In this document: positions 9,023 to 18,457 of the stretch, piece by piece
Layout: every line of letters begins with the position of its first letter
Numbering within the stretch: position 1 is the stretch's first letter
Assembly: GCA_035559595.1 (NCBI GenBank)
Contig: DATMBF010000033.1
Location: forward strand, 60,420-124,419
DNA length: 64,000 nucleotides
DNA from: DATMBF01 sp035559595
GTDB taxonomy: Bacteria > Bacteroidota > Ignavibacteria > UBA10030
Direction of reading: 5' to 3'
Position numbers and translations under genes: made by a program
Notes under the pieces: model-generated
Told to the model about the DNA's origin: nothing
Databases searched by the model: none
What the model saw: only the letters and a program-made list of their open reading frames with translations

Positions 9023-12000
9023 ATGAATCTCTCACTGAAAACTCAAATTTCCATCGGCTTTGGTGTGGCCCTTGTCGTTCTTGGGGTTATAGCATTCACA
9101 TCCTACAACACAACTGACAATCTTGTCGAGAATACCCGGCAGGTTGCACATACGCAAGAGGTCATTACAACCATACGAAGCGTCCTCTCCCTCCTCTCGA
9201 ATGCGGAAAGTGAGACTCGCGGCTATGTTCTCACCGGAGGCGAAGGTCATCTTCGAATTCTCAGTATGGCGAGGGATTCGATCTTTGTTGATATCGCTCT
9301 CCTGCGCCGTCTTACCTCTCATAATCTATCCCAGCAAGAACGACTTACCGTGCTTGAGCCGCTCGTCGCCGAGCGAATGAACCGCATGACGAGGGCAATT
9401 GAACTGCGACGCTCCCGGGGGTTATCAGCCGCAATGGATCTCATCTTCACAGAGAGCGGAAAGCAACTCGCCGACGAGATTCGCGCCACACTTTCTGAAA
9501 TGGAGCGGGAGGAGCTTCGTCTGCTTGAACGTCGCAATGCCAACGTTCAGCAACAGGTTCAACTCACCATCGGCGTGATTGTCTTAGGGAGTATCCTCAG
9601 CATTGGTCTGCTTGTTCTTATGTTCGTCTTCCTTTCGAAAGAGATCTTCCTGCGACGACGAATCGCACAGGATCTTGACGAAAGCGAACGCCGATTCAAG
9701 CAGTTTGTTGAGCATGCGGCAGACATCATCTATCGAACGGACAGAGAAGGTCGGTTTACGTACATCAATCCGGTTGCTGAATCGGCTCTGGGTTACTCCC
9801 TCGAGGAAGCGCGTGTCATGAACTTTACCGACGTTGTGCGCGCAGATCACAGAGATCGGGTGAAGCGATTCTACTTCCAGCAATTCCTGACACGCGAACT
9901 CCACTCTTACTATGAATTCCCTGTCGTAAAGAAATCGGGCGGCGAGATATGGCTTGGACAACGTGTGCAGCTTCTCCTCGAAGGCGATACTATCATCGGT
10001 TTCCAGGCCATTGCACGGGACATTACTGAACGGAGGCGAGCAGAAGACGCACTTAAAGAGAACGAACGCCGGCTCTTTCAATTTCTCGAAGCGATTCCGG
10101 CCGGCATCTACATCCTGAATGCTGATGGAAAGCCGTACTACGCCAATCGGGCCGCGCAGGAAATCCTCGGCCGCGGAATCATCCCGAACATTTCACCTGA
10201 TCAGCTTACCGAGCAATATGCCGCCTACATCATCGGCACCGATCAGCTTTATCCCCCCGATCGGTTACCGATTGTACGAGCCCTTCGAGGCGAGCGATCA
10301 TTCATCGAAGACATTGAGGTTCGACAGGGTGGGAAATCTATCCCCCTCCATGTCGAAGGAACACCGGTTTTTGATGCGGAAGGAAATGTTGCTTATGCAA
10401 TTGCGGCGTTCATCGATTTGACGGAACGGAAACAAATGGAGGATGCTCTTCGAGTTGCCAAGGATCTTGCTGAGCAGGCAACAAGAGCCAAATCGGAATT
10501 CCTCGCGATGATGAGCCACGAAATCCGAACACCCATGAACGGTGTTATCGGGATGACCGAGCTGCTTGAGCACACCGAGCTGACCCCGCAGCAACGGGAA
10601 TACGTTCAAACTATACAATTGAGTGGAGAAGCGTTGCTCACTATCATCAACGACATTCTGGATTTCTCCAAGATAGAATCGGGCAAGCTCGAGCTGGAGG
10701 AACGACCTCTTGAGATCAAATCCTGCATTGAAAACGCATTTGATGTCCTTGCTCCCAAGGCTGTGGAAAAAGGCCTTGATCTCCTCTATCAAATCGATCC
10801 CCACGTTCCACCGTTCATCGTCGGTGATGTGACTCGATTGCGCCAGATCTTCATCAATCTTGTTGGCAATGCCATTAAGTTCACCGAACACGGAGAAATT
10901 CTGGTGAAAGTTGAAATAGCTTCACAGGTCGGCGAGACGATAGAGCTGCATTGTTCCGTCAAAGACACGGGGATTGGAATTCCGAAAGACCGCATGGAGC
11001 GTCTCTTCCAGCCCTTTACACAACTGGACGCGTCGACAACACGGCGATATGGAGGAACCGGACTGGGTCTGGCGATTTGCACAAGACTTGTGCAGGCGAT
11101 GGGAGGAAGAATTTGGGCAGAAAGCACACCGCGCGTGGGCACAACATTCCATTTTACGATCCGGTCAGCGGCAGCTACTCCTCCTGAAGGTTTACCGCGG
11201 ATTTACCTCAAGGGGAGCCAGAGCGATCTGGCCAACAAACGGATTCTTCTTGTAGATGATAACAAAACGAACCTCAACATTTTGACTCTTCAGACGGAAC
11301 AGTGGGGGATGATTCCACGGCCCACGCAATCCGCTGAAGAAGCTTTGAAGTGGGTTGAGCGAGGCGATCCGTTCGATGTGGCCATTGTCGATATGCAGAT
11401 GCCCGGGATGGATGGCCTGACCCTGGCCCGCGAGCTTTGTAAACATCGAACAGGAAAGCAACTCCCGATTATTCTTCTGACATCCTTAGGAAAGTATGTT
11501 CACCTCGAAAAAAGTTCGATGGGCCTCTTGGCGGCGTTCATTGAGAAACCGATCAAACAATCGCTGTTGCACGATGTTCTCCTGAACATTTTCACTGGCA
11601 CTCCGCAGAAGCAACAAGAACGGTCGACCCCACTCCCCACATCATCTCAAGAACAACCGGCTCTCAAGATCCTTGTCGCAGAAGACAATCCGATCAATCA
11701 AAAAGTCATCACGCAGATTCTCAGTCAACTCGGAGCCAAGGCACACATCGTCTCGAACGGCCGACAAGCAATCGAAGCGCTCAAGAAGCAACGATTTGAT
11801 CTCCTCTTCATGGACGTTCACATGCCCGAGATGGATGGCCTTGAAGCTGCGCGTGTGATCGTGAACGCATTCCCGCGTGAACACCGCCCCCCGATCGTCG
11901 CCATGACGGCAGAAGCAATGAAGGGAGACCGGGAAAGGTGCATCGAGGCCGGTATGGACGATTACATTACCAAGCCTGTACATTTTGCCGTTGTACAATC

Positions 12001-12442
12001 GGTTTTGAATCGGTGGGCGAAAACTCCAGAGGACTTCGCTAAGAAATTCCCCGAAAGATCAGATAATCCTTCGGACGATATTCTTCACCGGCTGGAGGAT
12101 CTCGGCCTGTCTTCTGATCCGAAGTTTGTCTCGACCCTGATTGACACTTTTCTTCAGTACGCCACAACTCAGATGGAAGTCCTTACGAAAGCGCTTGAGC
12201 GGGGCTCAGCGGACGACATTCACTTCGCCGCACACTCCCTTCGCGGCAGCTGTTTGAACATGGGACTGAAGAAACTTTCTTCGCTCTTCGAAAGTCTCGA
12301 ACGTGGCGCAGTTCAAAATCATCTCGCCACCGTTGAGCAAACAATCATGGAGATCCAGGAGGAATTTCAAAGAACCGAGATCCTTCTGAAAAACATCAAA
12401 TCACAAATGAACGAGGAATCCCCCGGTGCAGCCGAGCATTGA
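9023..12442 (+). CDS. Large hybrid sensor kinase (CHASE3-like, PAS, HisKA-HATPase, REC-REC, HPt)
   Basis: About 1139 residues with the ATG at 9023, 8 bases past hutU. Membrane segments near residues 9-30 and 181-203 enclose a periplasmic helical region with the ETRGYVLTG signature of CHASE3-like sensors. Two PAS domains follow (about 220-340 and 345-465), then the dimerisation box MSHEIRTPMNG (His near 498), the ATPase domain (NLVGNAIKF, DTGIGIP, GGTGLGLAIC), one receiver with Asp in VDMQMPGMDG near 789, a second with Asp in MDVHMPEMDG near 930, and an HPt domain with AHSLRGS near 1069. It is thus a complete internal phosphorelay of the BarA/ArcB style with no obvious dedicated output regulator adjacent. 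Placement between hutU and hutI suggests, but does not prove, a link to histidine use. Confidence 0.93.
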   Translation: MNLSLKTQISIGFGVALVVLGVIAFTSYNTTDNLVENTRQVAHTQEVITTIRSVLSLLSNAESETRGYVLTGGEGHLRILSMARDSIFVDIALLRRLTSHNLSQQERLTVLEPLVAERMNRMTRAIELRRSRGLSAAMDLIFTESGKQLADEIRATLSEMEREELRLLERRNANVQQQVQLTIGVIVLGSILSIGLLVLMFVFLSKEIFLRRRIAQDLDESERRFKQFVEHAADIIYRTDREGRFTYINPVAESALGYSLEEARVMNFTDVVRADHRDRVKRFYFQQFLTRELHSYYEFPVVKKSGGEIWLGQRVQLLLEGDTIIGFQAIARDITERRRAEDALKENERRLFQFLEAIPAGIYILNADGKPYYANRAAQEILGRGIIPNISPDQLTEQYAAYIIGTDQLYPPDRLPIVRALRGERSFIEDIEVRQGGKSIPLHVEGTPVFDAEGNVAYAIAAFIDLTERKQMEDALRVAKDLAEQATRAKSEFLAMMSHEIRTPMNGVIGMTELLEHTELTPQQREYVQTIQLSGEALLTIINDILDFSKIESGKLELEERPLEIKSCIENAFDVLAPKAVEKGLDLLYQIDPHVPPFIVGDVTRLRQIFINLVGNAIKFTEHGEILVKVEIASQVGETIELHCSVKDTGIGIPKDRMERLFQPFTQLDASTTRRYGGTGLGLAICTRLVQAMGGRIWAESTPRVGTTFHFTIRSAAATPPEGLPRIYLKGSQSDLANKRILLVDDNKTNLNILTLQTEQWGMIPRPTQSAEEALKWVERGDPFDVAIVDMQMPGMDGLTLARELCKHRTGKQLPIILLTSLGKYVHLEKSSMGLLAAFIEKPIKQSLLHDVLLNIFTGTPQKQQERSTPLPTSSQEQPALKILVAEDNPINQKVITQILSQLGAKAHIVSNGRQAIEALKKQRFDLLFMDVHMPEMDGLEAARVIVNAFPREHRPPIVAMTAEAMKGDRERCIEAGMDDYITKPVHFAVVQSVLNRWAKTPEDFAKKFPERSDNPSDDILHRLEDLGLSSDPKFVSTLIDTFLQYATTQMEVLTKALERGSADDIHFAAHSLRGSCLNMGLKKLSSLFESLERGAVQNHLATVEQTIMEIQEEFQRTEILLKNIKSQMNEESPGAAEH

Positions 12443-12635
12443 TCGACCAGTTGGATTGTGCCGGCAATGTGCCTTCGCGAAAACGATTCAGAACGTGCGC
12501 GGGTCGGAATTCATTCTCTGCCGAAAATCCGAAGTCAATCCCGACTTTCCCAAATATCCACGCCTTCCCGTCCTCTCCTGTAACGGCTTCACTCCGCTGA
12601 ATCGGAACAGCCACCCGCCAAACCCTTCTTTGTAA
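12426..12635 (+). CDS. Small four-cysteine protein, conserved hypothetical
   Basis: A 69-residue frame starting at GTG 12426, overlapping the end of the hybrid kinase by 17 bases. It contains CRQCAFAK near residues 12-19, RGSEFILCRKS, then FPKYPRLPVLSC followed by NGF. Four cysteines in this order, with the Pro-rich PKYPxLPV run, look like a small metal-binding fold I remember as a widespread conserved hypothetical; no function is assigned. The protein-like conservation is the reason to call it despite its size. It is co-directional with hutI, which starts 58 bases later. Confidence 0.65.
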   Translation: MQPSIDRPVGLCRQCAFAKTIQNVRGSEFILCRKSEVNPDFPKYPRLPVLSCNGFTPLNRNSHPPNPSL

Positions 12636-12693
12636 AAAAAACTTCCTTACAGTTTTTCGTTGAAGCAAAGAAACTCTCGCCGTATCTTCTCGC

Positions 12694-13938
12694 ATGCAAC
12701 TTTTGATCAAGAACGTCCGGCAAGTCGTAACGGTTGCCGCAAAGGGAAAACCATGGAAAGCGGGCACCGACATGCGAGATCTCGGACTTATCGAAGACGG
12801 AACGATTTTGATCGAGGCCGACTCGATTCGCTGGGTTGGAAGCGCGCGTGAATTCAACCTTCCGCTCGCTGAGGATGCCACGGTTATCGACGCTACCGAT
12901 CTGATCGCTCTCCCTGGCTTCGTCGATGCGCATACCCACCTCGTGTTTGCGGGCAGCCGCGAAGATGAGTTTGCCATGCGGGCCGAGGGAAAGACCTATC
13001 AGCAAATTGCCGAGCAAGGTGGAGGAATTCTCAAGACTGTTCGAGCAACTCGAGCAGCGACGAAAAAGGATTTGAAGAAACTCGCTTCTCGGCGTCTCGA
13101 CGATATGATGCATCACGGCACAACGACAGTCGAAATCAAGTCTGGCTACGGATTAACGGAACCGGATGAGATCAAGATGCTTGAAGCGATCAACGAGCTG
13201 CGCGAGGAACATCTCATGACAATTGTGCCGACATTCCTTGGAGCACATGCGATTCCTCCGGAGTACCGAGACCGTCGCGAAGCATACGTCGATCTTGTGT
13301 GCGAGAGAATGCTTCCTTACATTGGCAGAAAAAGGCTGGCGGTATTCTGCGATGTCTTTTGCGACAAGGGATACTTCACTGTCGAAGAATCGCGACGAAT
13401 CTTGGAGGAAGGGCGTCGCCACGGATTGAAAGCTAAACTCCATGCCGAGGAGCTTGCAGCGTCAGGGGGTTCCCAGCTCGCGGGAGAGCTTGGCGCTCTT
13501 TCAGCCGACCATCTTGAGTATGTCGACGACCGCGGCATAGAGGCTCTGAAAACTGCGGGGGTTGTGGGTGTTCTTCTGCCGGGAGTCTCCTTCTTCCTCA
13601 ATCATGGCTATGCTCCTGCAAGGAAACTGATCGATCGGAATATTCCCGTCGCCATCGCCAGCGATTTCAATCCGGGCTCGTGCATGTCCTTCTCTATACC
13701 GTTGATGATGACAATCGCCTGCACGCAGATGTCTATGACTCCGGAAGAGGCGATCACCGCCTGCACACTCAATGGCGCTGCCGCTCTGGGACTTTCTCAT
13801 ACCGTTGGCACCATTGAGGTTGGCAAACAAGCCGATATTATTCTTTTGAATCTCCCCCACTATCGCTACCTTCCCTACTTCTTTGGCACGAACCATGTCG
13901 CCAAAGTAATCAAACGTGGAACTATTCTTGAATTCTAA
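12694..13938 (+). CDS. hutI: Imidazolonepropionase
   Basis: A 414-residue amidohydrolase that opens the imidazolone ring to N-formimino-L-glutamate. The metal-site motif DAHTHLVFAGSREDEF lies near residue 75, later ligands are in LKAKLHAEE and SADHLEY, and the closing signature SDFNPGSC is present. Length and order match HutI. A run of A and T bases and no strong ribosome site precede the ATG. It is followed after 12 bases by the formimidoyltransferase gene, so steps 3 to 5 of the pathway are contiguous. Confidence 0.97.
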   Translation: MQLLIKNVRQVVTVAAKGKPWKAGTDMRDLGLIEDGTILIEADSIRWVGSAREFNLPLAEDATVIDATDLIALPGFVDAHTHLVFAGSREDEFAMRAEGKTYQQIAEQGGGILKTVRATRAATKKDLKKLASRRLDDMMHHGTTTVEIKSGYGLTEPDEIKMLEAINELREEHLMTIVPTFLGAHAIPPEYRDRREAYVDLVCERMLPYIGRKRLAVFCDVFCDKGYFTVEESRRILEEGRRHGLKAKLHAEELAASGGSQLAGELGALSADHLEYVDDRGIEALKTAGVVGVLLPGVSFFLNHGYAPARKLIDRNIPVAIASDFNPGSCMSFSIPLMMTIACTQMSMTPEEAITACTLNGAAALGLSHTVGTIEVGKQADIILLNLPHYRYLPYFFGTNHVAKVIKRGTILEF

Positions 13939-13950
13939 TTCCCATTTTCT

Positions 13951-14982
13951 ATGAACCTCGTCGAGTGTGTGCCGAATTTCAGCGAAGGAAGAGACAAAGA
14001 AACGATTGACGCCCTGGCAGAGAGTATTCGTTCGGTACAAGGGGCAAAACTGCTCAACGTTGAGCCGGACAAGGACTATAACCGAACAGTGATTACATTT
14101 ATTGGTGAACCAGAACCGGTCGCAGAGGCTGCCTTTCAAGCGACAAAGACAGCTTCGCAGCGCATCGACATGACAACACACAAGGGTGAGCACCCTCGAA
14201 TTGGGGCAACGGATGTGGTTCCGTTTATCCCCCTCTCCGGAGTCACCATGCACGATTGCGTAAAACTCGCCCGCCGATTTGGGGAACGTGTGGGAAAAGA
14301 ACTTGGTATTCCGGTGTTTTTATACGAGGCGGCGGCTACGGCACCTCACCGAAGAAACCTTGCCGACATTCGAAAGGGAGAGTACGAGTCTCTTCCTTCA
14401 AAGCTCAAAGATCCCTTGTGGCAACCGGATTTTGGGCCGGCGGTCTTTAATCCGAAGTCAGGAGCGACGGTAACAGGCGCCCGCAAGTTCTTAATTGCCT
14501 ACAATGTCAACCTCAACACACCCGATGTTTCGCTTGCGCATGAGATTGCTTTACGGATTCGTGAGAGTGGAAGACCAAAGAAAGATGAAGCAGGAAATAC
14601 GGTAAAGAATGAAAAAGGTGAGGCGATCAAGATTCCCGGCTCGTTGAAGGCGGTTAAGGCAATGGGAGTGTTTCTTGAGCGATTCAAGATTGCTCAGGTT
14701 TCGATTAATCTTGTGGATTTTGAGTTGACGCCGCCACACGTGGCATTCGAGGAAGTGAAGAAACAGGCTCGCTCCCTGGGCATTGACGCCACAGGAAGCG
14801 AGATAGTCGGCCTCACACCCCTCAAGGCATTGCTGATGGCTGGAGAATTCTATGCGTCTCAGAACTCCGCGGGGAAACGTCTTACAGAAGCAGAACTTAT
14901 TTCGCTGGCAATCGACAGATTAGGCCTGAGTCAGCTCGATCCCTTCGATCCGCAAAAGAAGATCATTGAATACCAGCTTTGA
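13951..14982 (+). CDS. Glutamate formimidoyltransferase
   Basis: A 343-residue protein matching the N-terminal half of eukaryotic FTCD: LVECVPNFSEGRDKETID at the start, DYNRTVITF, then THKGEHPRIGATDVVPFIPL with the catalytic histidine near residue 82. It transfers the formimino group of N-formiminoglutamate to tetrahydrofolate, releasing glutamate. This organism therefore uses the folate route rather than HutF/HutG hydrolysis. The C-terminus has about 50 residues beyond the core (ASQNSAGKRLTEAELISLAIDRLG), typical of bacterial forms. It is followed by the cyclodeaminase, separate and not fused as in animals. Confidence 0.95.
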   Translation: MNLVECVPNFSEGRDKETIDALAESIRSVQGAKLLNVEPDKDYNRTVITFIGEPEPVAEAAFQATKTASQRIDMTTHKGEHPRIGATDVVPFIPLSGVTMHDCVKLARRFGERVGKELGIPVFLYEAAATAPHRRNLADIRKGEYESLPSKLKDPLWQPDFGPAVFNPKSGATVTGARKFLIAYNVNLNTPDVSLAHEIALRIRESGRPKKDEAGNTVKNEKGEAIKIPGSLKAVKAMGVFLERFKIAQVSINLVDFELTPPHVAFEEVKKQARSLGIDATGSEIVGLTPLKALLMAGEFYASQNSAGKRLTEAELISLAIDRLGLSQLDPFDPQKKIIEYQL

Positions 14983-14999
14983 CTGTGAAAGGACCACCG

Positions 15000-15626
15000 A
15001 TGCTTGTCACAAAGACAGTTCGCGAATTCATCGATGAGGTTGCCTCTCACTCGCCTGCGCCGGGTGGCGGAAGTGTTGCTGCCATGGCCGGGGCTCTCGG
15101 TACCGCCCTTACCACCATGGTGTGCCGACTAACAATCGGGAAAAAGAAATACCAGGATGTTCAGAGCGAGATGGAATCAGTCGCAAACTCCGCTGAGCAA
15201 CTCCGCACTCAACTCACTGCACTTGTCGATGAGGACACACAGGTTTTTCACAGAGTGATGGCTGCTTTCAGCTTACCGAAGGAGACAGAGCAGGAAAAGC
15301 TTGCGCGCAGTGTTTCAATTCAAGAAGCGACAAAAGCCGCGGCTTTGGTTCCGTTGAAGGTGATGGAGTTATGCGAACGCGGCCTTGCGTTAGCGCAAAC
15401 GGTAGCAGAGAAAGGGAATGTCAATTCGATTTCCGACGCGGGGGTTGCGGCCTTGATGCTTCAAGCCGCCTGCCAGGGCGCAGCATTGAACGTCAAGATC
15501 AATATTGCAACATTGCAGGATGAAGAGTTTGTCAAGCACGCTACCGAGGAAATGGAATCAATTCTCTCAAATGTGGAATTGACAGGAAAGAAAACTCTGG
15601 CCCGCGTGTATTCGGCGTTGGGCTGA
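15000..15626 (+). CDS. fchA: Formimidoyltetrahydrofolate cyclodeaminase
   Basis: About 208 residues, corresponding to the C-terminal domain of FTCD. The signature SHSPAPGGGSVAAMAGALG is at residues 16-34, followed by a helical protein as expected for this all-alpha octameric enzyme. It converts 5-formimino-THF to methenyl-THF and ammonia. The ATG at 15000 has GAAAGGA 6 bases upstream and is preferred to an upstream start overlapping the previous stop. It ends 13 bases from the convergent trkH, closing the histidine degradation series. Confidence 0.92.
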   Translation: MLVTKTVREFIDEVASHSPAPGGGSVAAMAGALGTALTTMVCRLTIGKKKYQDVQSEMESVANSAEQLRTQLTALVDEDTQVFHRVMAAFSLPKETEQEKLARSVSIQEATKAAALVPLKVMELCERGLALAQTVAEKGNVNSISDAGVAALMLQAACQGAALNVKINIATLQDEEFVKHATEEMESILSNVELTGKKTLARVYSALG

Positions 15627-15639
15627 TCTGTAAACCGGT

Positions 15640-17085
15640 TCAGCTCTTCCAGAACGTCTTCGTGAAGAGCACAAGCACGGTAAAAAGCTCCAAACGGCCG
15701 GTGAGCATACAAAACGAGAGGACCCATTTCCCTGCTTCTGGCACAAAGCCGTAGTGATCCACAGCGCCGACAGTTCCCAATCCGGGACCGATATTGCCAA
15801 GAGTGGCAGCCACCGCTCCGGCTGAGCTCACCACATCCATGCCAAGTGCAGTCATCGCTATCGTGGCAAAGACGAAGAGTGTTATGTAAAGCATCAAAAA
15901 CGCAAGAATATCAACAACGATTCCTGTTTCGACACCACGTCCATTGAGGCGAAGGGGAATCACTGCTTTGGGATGGACCAGCATTGTCATTTGGTTGAAA
16001 CCGTTCCGCATGAGGATGAGGATGCGCACAATCTTGATTCCCCCGGCCGTTGAACCCGCCGAACCTCCGTTAAACATCATGAGGAGTAAGATCAACTGAA
16101 CGGCAGGCACCCACAGCTCATAATCGGCACTGACAAACCCCGTCGTTGTTGTGATTGACACCACCTGAAACAATGAGGCACGAATGCGCTCACCAACATC
16201 GCCGATGACGTCCGATGGAATCCCCAAGAAAACAAGAGCGGAGGCAAGGAGAATCAGCGCGCTATAGAAGATGAATTCATCGTCACGCCGATAAGCACTC
16301 CAATCTCCTCGCAGCAAACGAAAATGCAATGTGAAACTCGCCCCGGCAAGGAACATGAAGAGAATAACCACCCACTCGATGTATGCAGACCGATAGGCCG
16401 CAATGCTGGCGTTCTTCGTCGAGAACCCTCCTGTTGAAAGAGTCGCAAATGCATGGTTAAGAGAGTCGAAGAATGGCATCCCTCCTGCCATCAATAATCC
16501 GACTTCAGCAGCGGTCAAACCGACGTAGATAAGCCAAAGAATCCGCGCGGTTTGGCTGATGCGTGGCGTAAGTTTTTCGACCGTCAAGCCGGGAACTTCC
16601 GCTTGAAAGAGCTGCATGCCACCCACCCCCAGGAATGGTAAGATTGCCACTGAAAGAAGAATGATGCCCAATCCGCCGATCCATTGCGTCATCGACCGCC
16701 AGAAGAGGATGCCGTGCGGGAGCGCTTCAACGTTCGAAAGAATCGTCGCCCCGGTTGTGGTAAAACCCGACATTGTTTCAAAATATGCATCCGTGAATGA
16801 CGGAATCGATCCCGAGAGCATATACGGGAGGGATCCAAAGAGCGAGACAACGATCCAGCTGAAAGAAACAATAGCAAACCCCTCACGGATGCGCAACTCG
16901 CCGTTTTCCGTTCGAAAAAGTATCCATAACGCAAAACCGAAGACGGTGGTAATCAAGGAAGAGAATAATATGGCACGCACATCATTGCTGCCGTACAATA
17001 ACGAGATCGGAACAGCGGTTAACATCAAAAGCCCGACTGCGCAGAGAGTCACACCAAGGATGGAAACAACGAGACGGAAGCGCAT
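15640..17085 (-). CDS. trkH: Trk/Ktr potassium uptake channel subunit TrkH
   Basis: A 481-residue integral membrane protein with about ten hydrophobic segments. Four selectivity-filter-like pore loops with glycine are visible (for example TMSGFTTTGATIL, LSTGGFSTKNA, TTTTGFVSADYELW and ATLGNIGPGL), as in TrkH/KtrB proteins. The gene lies 3 bases downstream of trkA on the same strand, so the NAD-binding gate and the channel form one operon. The N-terminal positively charged start MRFRLVVSILG fits a membrane insertion start. Confidence 0.95.
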   Translation of the reverse strand: MRFRLVVSILGVTLCAVGLLMLTAVPISLLYGSNDVRAILFSSLITTVFGFALWILFRTENGELRIREGFAIVSFSWIVVSLFGSLPYMLSGSIPSFTDAYFETMSGFTTTGATILSNVEALPHGILFWRSMTQWIGGLGIILLSVAILPFLGVGGMQLFQAEVPGLTVEKLTPRISQTARILWLIYVGLTAAEVGLLMAGGMPFFDSLNHAFATLSTGGFSTKNASIAAYRSAYIEWVVILFMFLAGASFTLHFRLLRGDWSAYRRDDEFIFYSALILLASALVFLGIPSDVIGDVGERIRASLFQVVSITTTTGFVSADYELWVPAVQLILLLMMFNGGSAGSTAGGIKIVRILILMRNGFNQMTMLVHPKAVIPLRLNGRGVETGIVVDILAFLMLYITLFVFATIAMTALGMDVVSSAGAVAATLGNIGPGLGTVGAVDHYGFVPEAGKWVLSFCMLTGRLELFTVLVLFTKTFWKS

Positions 17086-17088
17086 GGA

Positions 17089-18429
17089 TCAGCTAAAGAA
17101 CTTTTCCACTTCTCGAATCGCTTTAGGTGTCGTGAACACGACAACGCGGTCTTGAGGGCTGATGCGTGAAGTCCCGGTAGGAATGCTAACACTGCCGTTA
17201 TGAATCACGCATCCGATAATCGCCCCCTCGGGGAATTTCAAATCCTTCAGCGGTTTCTTGGTAACAGGTGAGCCTTTTTGGGCGATCATTTCGATGACTT
17301 CGGCATCAACACCGTGCAGGGTGGCAACGGAGACAATCTCTCCTCTCCTGACGAACTTAAGAATGGCCGTCGCGGCAGAGAGCTTCTTGTTCACGAGAGC
17401 ATCGATCCCAATAGTGTTCGCAAGAGGGATGTAATCCAGCTTCTCAACGTGTGCTATCGCCTTCTTGACACCTAAATGCTTTGCCATCAAACATGAGATG
17501 ATGTTGTCCTCCTCATCGCGCGTCACGGCGATGTACGCATCCATGTCCACAATCCCCTCGGTTGCAAGCAGGTCGAGATCCTTCCCCTCCCCCTGGATGA
17601 CCATGGTTTTCGAGAGATGATCTGCAAGCTGGAGCGACCGCTCCTTGCTGGGCTCGATCAATTTCACGGAAAAATCCGCTTCAAGCTCTTCAGCAACGTG
17701 TTTGCCAATTTGACTGCCGCCGAGAATCATGATCTTTTCAAACGTTGCGCCCTCTTTTCCCGAAAGCTTCAGCATCTCCTGAACGCTTTCCGTCTTCGAA
17801 ATCACAAAAACCTGATCCCCCTTCTTGAAGACGTCATCCCCTGTGGGAATGATTGTGCTGATACCCCGACTGATGGCAACCGCACGGAAGGGGAGGTCTT
17901 TGAAATCCGCCACAATATCCCGCAGTTTTCGATTCACGAGCGGACTCTTTTCATCGAGCTTCAGACCGATAATCTGAATCTGCCCATCCGCAAACTCGAG
18001 AACGTCGGTCGCCGCCGATCGACGAATGAGGCGAACGATTTCCTGTGCCGCCAGACCCTCGGGATAGATCGTGAGATCAATGCCGAAGTCCTCCGCGCCG
18101 ACGGGTTTTCCGGTCACAAGAAAATCCGGATCGTTGACCCGGAGGATCTTCTTCTTTGTGCCAAGTTTGGCCGCAAGGAGACAAGCTGTGAAGTTGACCT
18201 CATCGTTTGACGTTACGGCGATCATCATATCAGCATCTTCAGCGCCGGCCCTGCTCAGCGTCTGCGCTTGACTTCCGCTTCCCTCAACCGTCATCACGTC
18301 CAGCGAATCACTGACCCTCGCGAGTTGAGCTTCGTTGAGATCGATGACAACGATGTCGTGCTGTTCCTGGGAGAGAATCTTCGCAATATGAAGTCCAACT
18401 TCTCCGGCTCCGACAATGATAATCTTCAT
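17089..18429 (-). CDS. trkA: Trk system potassium uptake protein TrkA
   Basis: A 446-residue cytoplasmic regulatory subunit with duplicated RCK domains. The first begins MKIIIVGAGEVGLHIA, the second KIMILGGSQIGKHVA near residue 225; both are dinucleotide-binding glycine motifs, each followed by a TrkA_C domain. It gates the TrkH channel by NAD(H)/nucleotide binding. The stop lies just ahead of trkH. About 28 bases separate it from rsmE upstream on the same strand. Confidence 0.95.
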   Translation of the reverse strand: MKIIIVGAGEVGLHIAKILSQEQHDIVVIDLNEAQLARVSDSLDVMTVEGSGSQAQTLSRAGAEDADMMIAVTSNDEVNFTACLLAAKLGTKKKILRVNDPDFLVTGKPVGAEDFGIDLTIYPEGLAAQEIVRLIRRSAATDVLEFADGQIQIIGLKLDEKSPLVNRKLRDIVADFKDLPFRAVAISRGISTIIPTGDDVFKKGDQVFVISKTESVQEMLKLSGKEGATFEKIMILGGSQIGKHVAEELEADFSVKLIEPSKERSLQLADHLSKTMVIQGEGKDLDLLATEGIVDMDAYIAVTRDEEDNIISCLMAKHLGVKKAIAHVEKLDYIPLANTIGIDALVNKKLSAATAILKFVRRGEIVSVATLHGVDAEVIEMIAQKGSPVTKKPLKDLKFPEGAIIGCVIHNGSVSIPTGTSRISPQDRVVVFTTPKAIREVEKFFS

Positions 18430-18457
18430 ACAATTCCTTTAACGCCGTTTATAGATC

